NCBI RefSeq assembly: GCF_030272615.1
Contig: NC_081408.1
Coordinates: 767,595,330-767,659,329 of the forward strand
Length of the DNA stretch: 64,000 nucleotides
Direction: 5' to 3'
Source: Cryptomeria japonica
Lineage: Eukaryota; Streptophyta; Pinopsida; Cupressales; Cupressaceae
The translations under genes were made by a program, and so were the position numbers. This document shows positions 1 to 10,385 of this stretch, in pieces (position 1 is the first letter of the stretch; every line of letters begins with the position of its first letter). Under the pieces are notes generated by a model that saw only the letters and a list, made by a program, of their open reading frames with translations, did not search any database and was not told the DNA's origin.

Positions 1-148
1 CCAAACTTCCCACCACCAATGCCAAAGTTGCATAACAAAGGAGCACCTGATGGACAAGTGCAAGGAATCTTCCTCGTCTTTCCTACATAGAACACAAATA
101 GAAGGCCCTTGAAAACCATGTTTACGTATATTATCCCAAGTCAAGCAA

Positions 149-888
149 CTATTCCAAGCCAAAGTCTAGACAGAAATTAGATTTTGACCACAAGATCTTA
201 TTCCACACCCTCTTCCACCAATTAACCTCTGCCCTAGCTAGCTTTTGAGCCAATAACCCCTGATAACCAGAAGCAACAAAGTAGATCCTCTTAGAATTAT
301 GGGTCCATGCCTGAATGTCTTCTTCCGGGAGAGAACTACAATGCCTACTACACAAAATCTTGTGAAGCTCAACACTCTCCTCTTGCATTCCCATATCTAG
401 CCACTTAGCGAGATCCTTCCAACAAGCCCTCACCAAATAGTCATAAAAGGAGAAGGACTTGAATTCACTCACCCTATCCCAACCAGCTACAAGAAATCTT
501 TAGCGCAAAGGAATCAAGTGAGGAAACTGTGAGGTAAGAGGAGGGAAACCATCCCAAGAATCTGACCAAAAAAGGGCTTCAGTACCCCACCTACAGATCC
601 AAATAAACCATCCTTGATGAGGTTTTCACGCTTCTACAAAGTATTCCAAATCACCAAACCTTTCCCCACAAGAGGGTATCTAGGAATATCATAATGAGGA
701 GCTCCAGGAAAATATTTATGAGCAATTATTCTAGCCCACAAATGATCTTGCTCCACACACCATCTCCAGAAAAGCTTAGCAAACACAACTTCTCTGAACA
801 ATGTTGATTGACTGAGCCCCAACCCTCCATATTGCTTTGGACTGCACACATCTTCCCACATTACCAAGATCCACTTGGAGGACCCCAA
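149..888 (-). pseudogene. LINE region after RT (thumb/zf-RVT part)
   Basis: Two open segments (634-888 and 149-472) continue the LINE ORF2 in different frames. The first holds WILVMWEDVCSPKQYGGLGL, a pattern typical of plant LINE proteins just after reverse transcriptase. The second is rich in Trp and leads into the zinc-binding reverse transcriptase region that is more complete in the right copy (33204-33723). Frameshifts and stops show it is dead. Confidence 0.75.
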
Positions 889-1478
889 TCATCCTCCCCA
901 TAAAAACTCTCTCTCCAAAGAATCCAACTCCTTAAGGAACCCCACCAGAGCCACCTAAAGCATACACCTATAAGTAGGGAGATTCTTCGCAATCGGCTTT
1001 AGAAGATGAACCCGCCCAGCAAAAGATAGCCATCTATGTGTCCAATGAGTGAATTTCATCCAGAACTTGTCAATAATACCCTGCCAAGAACCCTTGGGAA
1101 GACGACCAACAGATATTCAAATACCCAAATAAGTAAAAGGAATGGTCCCAACCTGAAACCTCAATATATTAGCAATTCTTCTCTAGATGGGTACTAGAGT
1201 ATTGAAGAAAAAAATGGAGGATTTATCCTCATTAATCAATTGTCTTGAAGCCACAAGATATATGTCCACCAACTACCTTAAAGAAGTAGCCTCCCTAGCA
1301 GTAGCCATGCCCATCAAGGCAGTATCATCAACAAACTACAAATGAGACTGCAAAAGCAAATCTCCACCCCAGCACCTGAATGATGCCTAACTCAACATTT
1401 CTTTTCAACAAATGTCCAAGCCCCTCAACAAGAAGTAGAAATAAGTATGGGCAGAGAGGATCCCCTTAGCGTATACTC

Positions 1479-1925
1479 CTAGAAGCCCCAAAAAAGATCA
1501 TAGTGGTCTCCATTTATCAACACTGAGAAGGACACTAAAGTAAAACAACTCATGACCCATTGGATCCACTCCTCACAAAACCAAAAAGCAACCAAGATCT
1601 TACGCAGGAAGGACCATTTAACTCTGTCATAAGCTTTATCCATATCCAACTTTATGAACATCATCTTCTTGTGGGAGCTAGCCATGGAATGAATAGTCTC
1701 TGTAGCAATAACAACTCCATCCAGAATTTTTCGACCCTCAACAAATCCACTATGTTCCTTTGAGATTAACCCCTTAAGCCACTTCTTCAACCTCTCAGCC
1801 ATTAATTTTGAAATAATTTCATATGTCACATTGCAAAGGGAAATAGGTTGAAACCAAGTTAGCCTATTCGCCCTTTCACACTTGGGAATGAGAGCAATGA
1901 AAGTAGAATTAAAAGCTCTTAACAT
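1479..1925 (-). pseudogene. LINE reverse transcriptase, N-terminal half
   Basis: The 148-residue open segment carries landmarks of plant L1 reverse transcriptases: ALIPKCERANRLTWFQPISL, then ISKLMAERLKKWL, GFVEGRKILDGV, and KLDMDKAYDRVKWSFL. The aspartate of KLDMDKAYDR is the first catalytic Asp (motif A). The motif C box FVDD lies downstream at 1324-1335, preceded by an in-frame TAG at 1336-1338 that the duplicate shares (34623-34625). The gene is inactive. Confidence 0.9.
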
Positions 1926-1971
1926 CTATTTTCTCTTCTCAAACTCCTGGACAACCACCAAAAGATCCAAC

Positions 1972-2290
1972 TTTATAATTTCCCAGAATTCTTGAAAAAA
2001 ACTCTATCAAGAAACCATCAAACCAGGAGCTTTCCCTCTCTTAATCTGAAACACAATCCCCTCCAGCTCATCAAGAGAAATCTCTCTCATTAGATACTCA
2101 ATTCTTATTAAGTTCTGATTAAGTTCTGATTAATTTTTTATAATTTCCCAAAATTCTTGAAAAAAACTCTATCAAGAAACCATCAAACCAAGAGCTTTCC
2201 CTCTCTTAATCTGAAACACAATCCCCTCTAGCTCATCAAGAGAAATCTCTCTCATTAGATACTCAATTCTAATTTAATTCTAATTAAGTT
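1972..2290. repeat. 165-bp tandem duplication at the LINE 5' end
   Basis: The start of the reverse transcriptase coding sequence is present twice, at about 1974 and 2139 (TATAATTTCCC in each), 165 bp apart. Both units run through the same AATTCTTGAAAAAAACTC and CAAGAGAAATCTCTCTCATT blocks. The duplication is also in the right copy, so it predates the segmental duplication. Confidence 0.9.
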
Positions 2291-2346
2291 TTGATTTTTT
2301 TTTTTTTGTGTGCATGTAGGTACATCTTGTAACTGCTTTTAATGGT

Positions 2347-2454
2347 GGAGATCTAATTTATCTAGATCGCTTTTGAAACTACGGAGATCTAATTTATCTA
2401 GATTGCTTTTGAAACTATGAAGATCTAATTTATCTAGATCGCTTTTGAAACTGC
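2347..2454. repeat. three tandem 36-bp units
   Basis: Three units begin at 2347, 2383 and 2419 with GGAGATCT or GAAGATCT, followed by AATTTATCTAGAT and GCTTTTGAAACT. Each holds two short palindromes, AGATCT and CTAGAT/ATCTAG. The same array is at 35634-35741. Confidence 0.95.
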
Positions 2455-2534
2455 TTTTAATACATCTTAGATTGGATCAAACTTATATAATACTTTAGAT
2501 TTCAGAATATTGGGTTCTTTAATATATAGATTTA

Positions 2535-4345
2535 AGACACGCATACATGTTCTAATGTACATGCATGATGCCTTAGGATCACATAATATGACCCCTTGGG
2601 ACACCTTGTGATCCTATGGGGTCATAAATGTACATGGTCCTAGAAGGGGTTGAATGCATGAGTTAGAGTGCATGCACATGTGTGACAGGCCTTTAGGACC
2701 ACATTGTGTCCTAAGGGGTCATATGTGATCCTAAGGGGTCACGCATGTGTTCTAACACATGCATGACCCCTTAGGACCATATATGAGCCCTTTTAACATC
2801 CTATACTTAGTGTATACAATATACCCTAACTACTAAGATGTTAAAAGGGCTCATATGTGGTCCTAAGGGGTCACACATGTGTTCTAACACATGTGTGACC
2901 CCTTAGGACAACATATGACCCCTTAGAACACAATGTGGTCCTAGTAAAGGCACGTCACACACATGCACATGTTCTAACTCTTGGTATAATATGGACATGG
3001 CTTAAAATGGGATGCAGGCCTAATTCGGACATGTGGCAAGAAAGGGGGTCAAACTAAATTATAGGACACATGTGGCTTAAAAGGGGAATGAATTTGAAAA
3101 TAGGAGATGGCTTAAGGGGATATGTGCATGTGTTCTAGAATGTACATGTGTGACCCCTTAGGACCACATATGATCCAGGCTTAGAACACAATGTGGTCCT
3201 AAAGGCCCATCACACACATGCATGTATTCTCACTCATGGTATAATATGGACATGGCTTAAAAGGGGATGCAAGCCTAATTGGGACATGTGGAAAGAAAGG
3301 GGATCAAACTAAATTGTAGGACATGTGGCTTAAAAGGGGAATGAATTTGAAAGTACATGTGTGACCCCTTAGGACCACATATGACCCCTTAGGGTAACTA
3401 TGTGATCCTATGGGGTTATACACATATACATGGTCCTATAAGGGGTTGAACGCATGAGTTAGTTCACGTGTGCATGTGTGACAACCCTTTAGGACAACAT
3501 TGTGTTCTAAGGGACCATCAATTATTCCCCAACTACTAGGATGGTAAAAGGGCTCATATGTGGTCCTAAGGGGTCACGCATGTGTTCTAACAAATGCGTG
3601 ACCCCTTAGGATCACATATATGACCCCTTAGAACACAATGTGGTCCTAAAGGCCCATCATAGATGCACGCATTCTAACTCATGTGTTCAACCCCTTAGAA
3701 CCATGTACATGTATGACCCCATAGGATCGTGCATAGTGTCCTAAGGGGTCATGTATGTGGTCCTAAGGGGTCACACATGTACTTTATAATGTGCATGTGA
3801 AATCCCTTAGGACCACATACATGACCCCTTTGGACACTATTCTTGATCGTATGGGGTCATATATGGTCGTAAGGGGTTGAACACGTGTTACAACACATAT
3901 GTACATGACGCTTTAGGGCCACATATTCAATGAGCCCTTGGGATACTAGGATGTTAAAAGGGCCATATGTGGTGGACTAAGGGGTCACGCATGTGTTAAA
4001 ACACGAGTGACCCCTTATGACCAAATATGATCCCTTAGGATATGATGTGATCCTATGTGGTCATAGGGGGTATGTTGTATACACTAGATGTTAAAAGGGG
4101 CCATATGTGGTCATAAGGGGTCACGTGCATACATGTTAAAAAGCACATGCATGACCCCTTAGGACCAAATATGACCCATTAGGACATGATGTAATCCTAT
4201 GGGATCATATGTGGTCCTAAGCGGTCGTGCATTTGTTAGAACACATGTGTGACCCCTTATGACTACATATGACCCCTTACAATCCATTGTGCTCCTACAT
4301 GGTCATATATTAGTTCATATGGGTCAAATGGTCATGTATGTCATC
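2535..4345. repeat. 1.8-kb array of nested palindromes (CCTAAGGGGTCA / TGACCCCTTAGG)
   Basis: Dozens of copies of GGTCCTAAGGGGTCA and its reverse complement alternate, joined by short arms such as CATGTGTTCTAACACATG. Many neighbouring pairs form hairpins, for example 2730-2780, 2856-2910 and 3560-3615. At a larger scale the sequence around 2810 is itself an inverted repeat: ATATGAGCCCTTTTAACATC on one side and its near reverse complement at about 2838 on the other, with the palindrome units continuing outwards about 150 bp each way. There is no coding signal. Confidence 0.9.
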
Positions 4346-4895
4346 CTATAAGTTTTGGTTTTTCAACATTTTCATTTTATTTTGAAAAAAGGTTTTAGTT
4401 TTACTTTTTCTACATTTTAGTTAAATTTCTATGTTTTGGTTTTTGCTTTGGTAAATTTTAACAATGTTTTAGTTTCGTTTTTGTTGTAATTTTTTGGTTT
4501 TGGTTTTCATTTTGATTTTGTATTAAATATTTTGGTTTTGATTTTTTGGGGGGTTTTGGTTTCGTTTCAAGGTTTTCAACATTTTTATTAAATTTATTCA
4601 TCAACCATGAAAAAATAATTTTATTAAAAAAATAGTATTATTAAAACCTAGATTAACATTTTTAAAAAATCCCAATCTAATCAATTCATAAAAACAAATC
4701 ATTATCAATAATTTAAAAAATAAATTTCAAACTAAATTTAACTAATTTTGAAACTAATAAACAAATTTTTAAACTAAAAACATTCTTTTCTAATGAAAAA
4801 ATAATTAATATTAAACTAAAAATCTATTTTTTTAACAAAAAAATTTAATTTTTAAACTAAAAATTTAATTTAAATATGAATTATTGAAAAAAAGG
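4345..4895. repeat. T-rich then A-rich low-complexity tract
   Basis: From 4345 to about 4600 the plus strand is dominated by TTTTGGTTTT and TTTTAGTTTT words. From about 4600 to 4895 it switches to A-rich ACTAAAAAT and AAAAAATT words. The abrupt strand switch is shared with the right copy (37580-38145). No gene is visible. Confidence 0.85.
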
Positions 4896-5753
4896 GGTGT
4901 TGAGCGTACCTGGAAGACTTGCAAGAGGCTTGCTGGCACCTTCTAGGGAGGGCTCCACTCCTTCAATCGGGATCCCATATGGCAAAAATAACCCCACTAC
5001 GTGTTTAAAAAAAATTATATATTTGAAATGGGATATCGTGTTGAAATGAAACGGGATCCCATTTCATTTCAACATGGATCCATGTTTCATTTCAACATGG
5101 GATCTCGTTTGGGGTTCTAGGCTCAGGATCCCGTTTGGTTTTCAGCTTGGGATCCCATGCGTAGGCGAGATCCCAATTCGTCTCCTATTGACTCTGGTTG
5201 ATTTCCACTTTTTACTAAGTCTAAAACTTCCATATTAAGTGGCCACAACTTCTTTCACTTACCCTAAATAAAGATTCCAATACAGTAAATGGCATGTGAA
5301 TTAGAGTTCCCTAGGTCAAGTTATGAAAAGATTAGTGAACAATGGTAGATTAGGGTTTTAGAGAAACATACCTATAAATAGTTAAATGTCCACCATTTTC
5401 TTGTCTTATTCACTTTTTCAATATCAAGTGTAGAGGGGTCCACATGAGTCAAGATGCCAAGTAGACAAGCACTTCAACCCACAAGGATGGAGGCCCTAAG
5501 GCGGGCTCTTAAGGAGGGTGGCCAAACACATGAGGTACGACATCCAACTCTGATTTGTATTGAATTTTATTTTATTTATTTTTTTTGCATGTAGTCCTAG
5601 TTTGACCTATGGCCCCCCTAGGTTGGGCACCATGGTCCCACCTAGGCACCATGGACCCATCTAGATGTCATGGTCTCACCTAGGCACCATGGACCCATAT
5701 GGGTGTAATTGACACATATATGTTTGTTAAGTAATCATTTATAGAAAATATGT
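4896..5753. other. spacer with repeated GGGATCCC words
   Basis: No gene is visible. Between 4970 and 5175 the word GGATCCC/GGGATC recurs within a repeated ATTTCATTTCAACATGG context. The end of this stretch (5613-5618, six C) is the empty target site for the LTR element found at 38866-46716 in the duplicate. Confidence 0.7.
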
Positions 5754-6297
5754 CAAATGAAGGTATGCTAGAAGTAGAATCAACATCAATTAGGTGAACA
5801 TTAACAAGAATGAGATTTAAAAGAAAATACATGACATTCACATTGAAAGATGGTCAATAGGATTCTTTGGTGGGATTAGAAGGATTATATCCAAGTCCAA
5901 ATGATGACTCACATGTTTAGTTATCCAAAGGAACTTCGATTCTATGTCAACCATTGCCTCTATATCCACTCTTAGCCAAGATATGGAAATTGGGACCATA
6001 AAGAGATGCCATTTTTAAAAGATGGCAAATGAAGGTATGCTAGAAGCATAATCAACATCAATTAGGTGAGGATTAAAAAGAATGAGATTTAAAAGAAAAT
6101 ACATAACGTTCACATTGAAAGATGGTCAATGGGATTCTTTGGTAGGATTAGAAGGATTATATCCAAGTCCAAATGATGGTTTGCATGTGTAGTTATCCAA
6201 AAGAACTTCGATTCTATGTCAACCATTTCCTCTTTATCCACTCTTAGCCAATATATGGAAACCGAGACCATAAATAGATGCCACTTTTGAAAGAGAT
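5754..6297. repeat. 272-bp tandem duplication in the gypsy relic
   Basis: CAAATGAAGGTATGCTAGAA begins at 5754 and again at 6026. The two units stay alignable to TAGCCAAGATATGGAAA and TAGCCAATATATGGAAA. The right copy shows the same arrangement at 46858 and 47130, so this duplication is older than the segmental one. Confidence 0.9.
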
Positions 6298-6812
6298 GGT
6301 GGAGCCTCATACATCTCAATGCCATAAGAAGAATAACTAGAAGAACTAGAAAATTTAGTTGAAGTAGAAGCAACAATTTGGAAGATGTTGAATTTTTTGT
6401 AGAGAAGGAATAGAAAACTTTAAAGGAGATTGAGATGCAAATTTAGTTTGAAAATAACTTTGTAAGTTCTTATCAGTTGCTTCCAAAGTATACATCTCAT
6501 TTTCTTAAATGAATTTAAGATTTTAATAGAGTTGAAGGGATCACTTGCATAGAATGAATCTGAGGTCTCCCTAGAATACGGTTATATGTGAGGGTATTGA
6601 GGATGACATGGATAGGTGTAGGTAAAATAGGACCTATCTTAGCATGCAAGGTTATTGTACCTAGTCATTGTCTACAAATACTATCAAAGACACATATAGA
6701 ATGAGAATTAGGTTGAATGAGAGAAGAATTGACATTGATATTTTGCTACAAGTCAATGCTACACACATTAAGGCCAGATCCATTATCTACTAGAGTTAAT
6801 CTTATAGAGATG
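5754..6812 (-). pseudogene. Ty3/gypsy protease-region relic
   Basis: The reverse strand encodes pieces of a retropepsin region in shifted frames. TLVDNGSGLNVCSIDL carries the DNGS active-site loop (6776-6787). LGTITLHAKIGPILPTPIHV follows, then YNRILGRPQIHSMQVIPSTL, the LGRPWIHxM-type block of plant gypsy proteases. Further on is FGLGYNPSNP, resembling the glycine-rich segment after protease. Stops occur throughout. The relic is cut at 6812 by the next LTR element. Confidence 0.8.
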
Positions 6813-7451
6813 TATAATATCGCCCTATCGATATTGATTCAAGTTGCTCTAAATTTGTTGCACAAGAACTTCATGAAAAATCTGCAAGAATTTAATCTTC
6901 AAAACATCCAATGTTATGTAGACAAATTTCAATTTTAAAACTATAATTGTAGTTTAGAACAAGCTTTGAAAATCATATGAACATTGCCATTAAATCTTCA
7001 ATAGAAAAAACAATAGAAATTTATCCAATCTCAACCACAAAATTTATAGTCATATTGGAATTATAGGCAATATGAACTTGAAGCACAAAATGAGACACCT
7101 ATGTGATATCTCCAACTGACAATGGGATTTCATCCACTGCCTCCAAGCTTGAGGGTTTGCATCCTCAAACTTGCTGAAAAGCCCAAGCTTCCCAAAATTT
7201 TCCAAGAGAGAACAATAACCAAGCATATCAAAATGATCCTATCCATGTACTTAAATACCACATCCTTGTGACTCTTCACATATCCTCTGCCTGTCTCTTG
7301 GAATTCCTCTTTAAAAATAAAGTGACTTTATTTTATAATTTGATGTTGACATAAAGTCACTTAAATCTTCTTTAATAAATAATTAAATTAAAAGTTGTCT
7401 TTAAAGTTATTATGTTTTGATAACTTAAAAATTAATTATTTAATTGATTTC
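6813..7451 (-). repeat. 3' LTR of the element, inner end deleted
   Basis: It matches 12726-13372 throughout, including ACATCCAAT-TTATGTAGACAAATTT, the TCCAAGCT(T/C)GAGGGTTTG block and AAAGTGACTTTATTTTATAA. The last 29 bp of the LTR (GGACTAATATCC to ACATTACA) are missing, so the polypurine tract junction has been lost. Confidence 0.85.
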
Positions 7452-8119
7452 CTATCTCCTTAGAAATTGCTTGTCCTCAAGTAATACCAAGATCCCAAAC
7501 AAATCTGAAAAATGTTTCAACATTCCTACGATGTATCTACATGATACAATTGAACTCAACATCCTTGCCCAATTCTACTAACTGTTGAACAATCCACAAA
7601 GAGAAAACCAAACTGCATATGTTTCTTGGATCCCATGGCCAAGTTTTAAATCTATTTTCCTCATTATCTAGAGAAGTCAACTCATTCTTAATTTCTCCTC
7701 TGTAACCCAGCATAACAACCATCTGAAAGAAATAAACTAATAATCCCACAAGCTGCAAATCCTCCCTCCAAAGAAGTGGACATCTCATACCATGACGGAA
7801 TTTGATTCTCGGTATACCACTCTGTCAATCTCTTCCCATTTGGCATCCTAAACATATACAACTCATTAATTTTCGAGTTGAATGAGAAATTATATATACT
7901 CCTCACAATACAATCAAGCTAATAAGTACTCCCTTTTTTTTGTAGAGATTAATGCTCACATCTACTTGACATATACCTATCATGCTTACGTTGCTCTACT
8001 CTATCAAAACTAAAGTCTAGAAGCTTATTATCATATGAGAACCAGTTTGCAAGCCTACTGTAACAAAAGGCATCAGCACTATTAAAATTGATAATCTTTT
8101 TTTTAACAACCTCAAGAAT

Positions 8120-9462
8120 TCATTTTTTGACATCTACTAGTAACAACTTGTCCATCCTCACTTCCCAAATATGAAAATGACTATATTGAGCACTCACCCT
8201 CATGCTATCAACTCCCAACTTCACTAAAAAAACTATTGAAGGGAAATAATTCATAATTATAGCTTCATTCATAGCAATTATTTCGTGAAGCAAGTGGCGC
8301 TTCCTACCAAGATTACCTACATAGAGCATATCAATCTCCTTATGTTCATCAAAACCAATCAGCATACTATTGTTTGCACTTACATAGACTTCATTATCTT
8401 TGTCTTGTTTGAGAATCTTCTCATGCCCGACTTCTTCTAACATTGGAAGATCATTAATCATTTCTGTCCCATGACATAAACCACTATGAAATCTGCCCCT
8501 AGAATCTGTTATAACAGCTAATTCGATGTGGCATATTGGAGCATCATAGAAGAATTGGTCACCAAAATTCATGAATTTTTCTTCATACTGGTCCTTTTGT
8601 TCTTCAATAACATAAAGTGCCTTATTTGAATAGAGAATGGTGCAAACATTATGCTTACTTTCATTCTCACAAAGGGTATTGATTCCTTCAACAATTTGTA
8701 TGATCTCCTTGGTCTTAGAATTAAATCCATCTTCCTTGTGAATGGCTGCAATAGAAGTCTGATATCCAACCTTATATAATGAGTAATGAGCCATGCTCAA
8801 CTGTAGACAAAGCTCGTCCACCTCTCTTTCCTTGTCTTCTCAAACTTGATAGCAAGATCCATGTCCATTAGCAGTTGCAAGTAATCCAATTTCATCTTTT
8901 CAAAAGCTTCTTTGATTGTGCCCAACTGAGTGCCAGTGACTCCACTTGCAACTCCCTTGTGTCTCTCCTCAATTTGAGTTTTCCAAGTAAGATTTTTGTA
9001 TTTGTGAGATGCATCTTCCCTTGTTAATACTTGCATAACTCTCTCCTCTATGAACAATAATTTGTCCTTCAAATCTTGCAATGCTAAAGGGTTTTGTTCA
9101 ATTTCATCTAAGGTACATGAGCTATCACCCATTAAATTTTCTAATTGGTTATCAATAGTAAAAACATTATCAAACTCAATTGCCTCACTAGATGATAACA
9201 TGCACTCTTCATAAAGCTCTACTAGGACAACATTGTGATCGTGAGTGGATTTATCAAAGATATTTTTATCTTCGCCTACTTTATCAGTAATGGCTTGCAA
9301 ATCACCAATGAAGAGTTTTGAATACCCCTCACCTATAGATATTGGCTCTTCCTCCACAATATCAGCCTTAGTTGGATGGAAATAATTATCCCTTTTACTT
9401 TCATCATGCACAATAATAGGTGTATTCAAATCTATAATTTTTTTTTGCTCCTTGTGAGTCAT
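8120..9462 (-). CDS. two overlapping ORFs of unknown family inside the LTR element
   Basis: ORF 8797-9462 (221 codons) and ORF 8120-8821 (233 codons) overlap in different frames and probably derive from one longer protein broken by a frameshift near 8810. The first is acidic with a helical segment (TIKEAFEKMKLDYLQLLMDM). The second includes TSIAAIHKEDGFNSKTKEII and FYDAPICHIELAVITDSRGR. A related open segment follows at 7688-7906 in another frame. I recognise no domain. They are not gag or pol and may be captured host sequence. Open length and near-identity in the duplicate are not evidence of function. Confidence 0.4.
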
Positions 9463-9689
9463 GATTCCATTCTCATCTGCATCTTTGTCCTCATTAGGTC
9501 ACTTGGTTGTGATAGGTCGTTCTCCTTATTAACTCCACAATTATGATATGATGTCCAGGCCTCCTGACATGTGAAACAAATCTGCTATATTCTCATTTAG
9601 TTCTCACTCTTTTTTGGAGATCCTAAAATCTAAAAACCCAATGAACTTAGCTCCTCTTTAGACAATACTTCCTTGAATTTCTCAATTTT

Positions 9690-10385
9690 CTATTCAACCA
9701 AACTTCTAAAGAGATCGTAGGTTGCAGTTGAAACATGCAACTCTCTTCTCCATATGCCTAACAAATCAAACCACAACTTCTTACAAACTTCATCATTCTC
9801 ATCTAGGATTATGGATAAGATGTCGAACATATCTAACTTAACCTTGTCTCGATGACGTTTCCTGGTTACAACAATGAAACAATGAAACATTTGAAGAATC
9901 AACTTATAAGATTGAAGATCCAACATTAGGTTGAATGACCTCGTCCTTGCTATAATTTCTAAAATTTTAGCCCTTACCAAAAGTAGGGGCTTTGACATTA
10001 TATAAACCATGTAGACTCTCCACAGTCAGTTGTAGAACCTCTTTCATTGTATCATCATCATAAGGTACTCAAAGTGTTATAACCCTCATGATCCTAGATA
10101 AGAAAGAAGTAACCACCAACTTAATTTCATCATCCAAATGCCTTAACCACCTATGTTATTTCAAGGTAGTCATTATAGGAGACGGAGCTAATTGCAATGC
10201 ATCCCAAGGTAACTGCTCAACAAGGATCAAACAGTTTTCCACCCTTTTAAGCATGTTCATGACATCATCCTTAGATTGAAATTGATCACTGAGCTAAGTA
10301 CTTGCTTCATAGAGTGATCTTGCCAAATGTTTAATATCTTCAGTTATCATGGTTCGAACTGAAAATCAAAACTCTGAATCTTCTT
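9690..10385 (-). pseudogene. captured PDS5-like (sister chromatid cohesion) fragment
   Basis: PDS5 is a HEAT-repeat regulator of cohesin in the nucleus. On the reverse strand the order follows the N-terminal part of plant PDS5 proteins: DDVMNMLKRVENCLILVEQL, then LRHLDDEIKLVVTSFLSRIM, VPYDDDTMKEVLQLTVESL, ILEIIARTRSFNLMLDL, QMFHCFIVVTRKRHRDKV and DILSIILDENDEVCKKL. Two stops (after TTLK and before VPYDD) and a frameshift near 9990 interrupt it. It lies inside the LTR element, between its primer-side leader and the unknown ORFs. The assignment rests on recalled family patterns. Confidence 0.75.

Larger units (their letters stand above)
1..2290 (-). mobile_element. L1-type LINE, decayed, 3' end beyond window edge
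   Basis: This is a non-LTR retrotransposon relic read on the reverse strand. From its 5' side it shows the start of reverse transcriptase (1479-1925), the FVDD box (1324-1335), and then the region after RT including a zinc-knuckle-like segment (149-888). Stops and frameshifts separate the pieces. The 5' part of ORF2 (endonuclease) and ORF1 are absent: coding similarity stops near 2110. The RNase H end seen in the right copy falls outside the window here. Confidence 0.85.
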
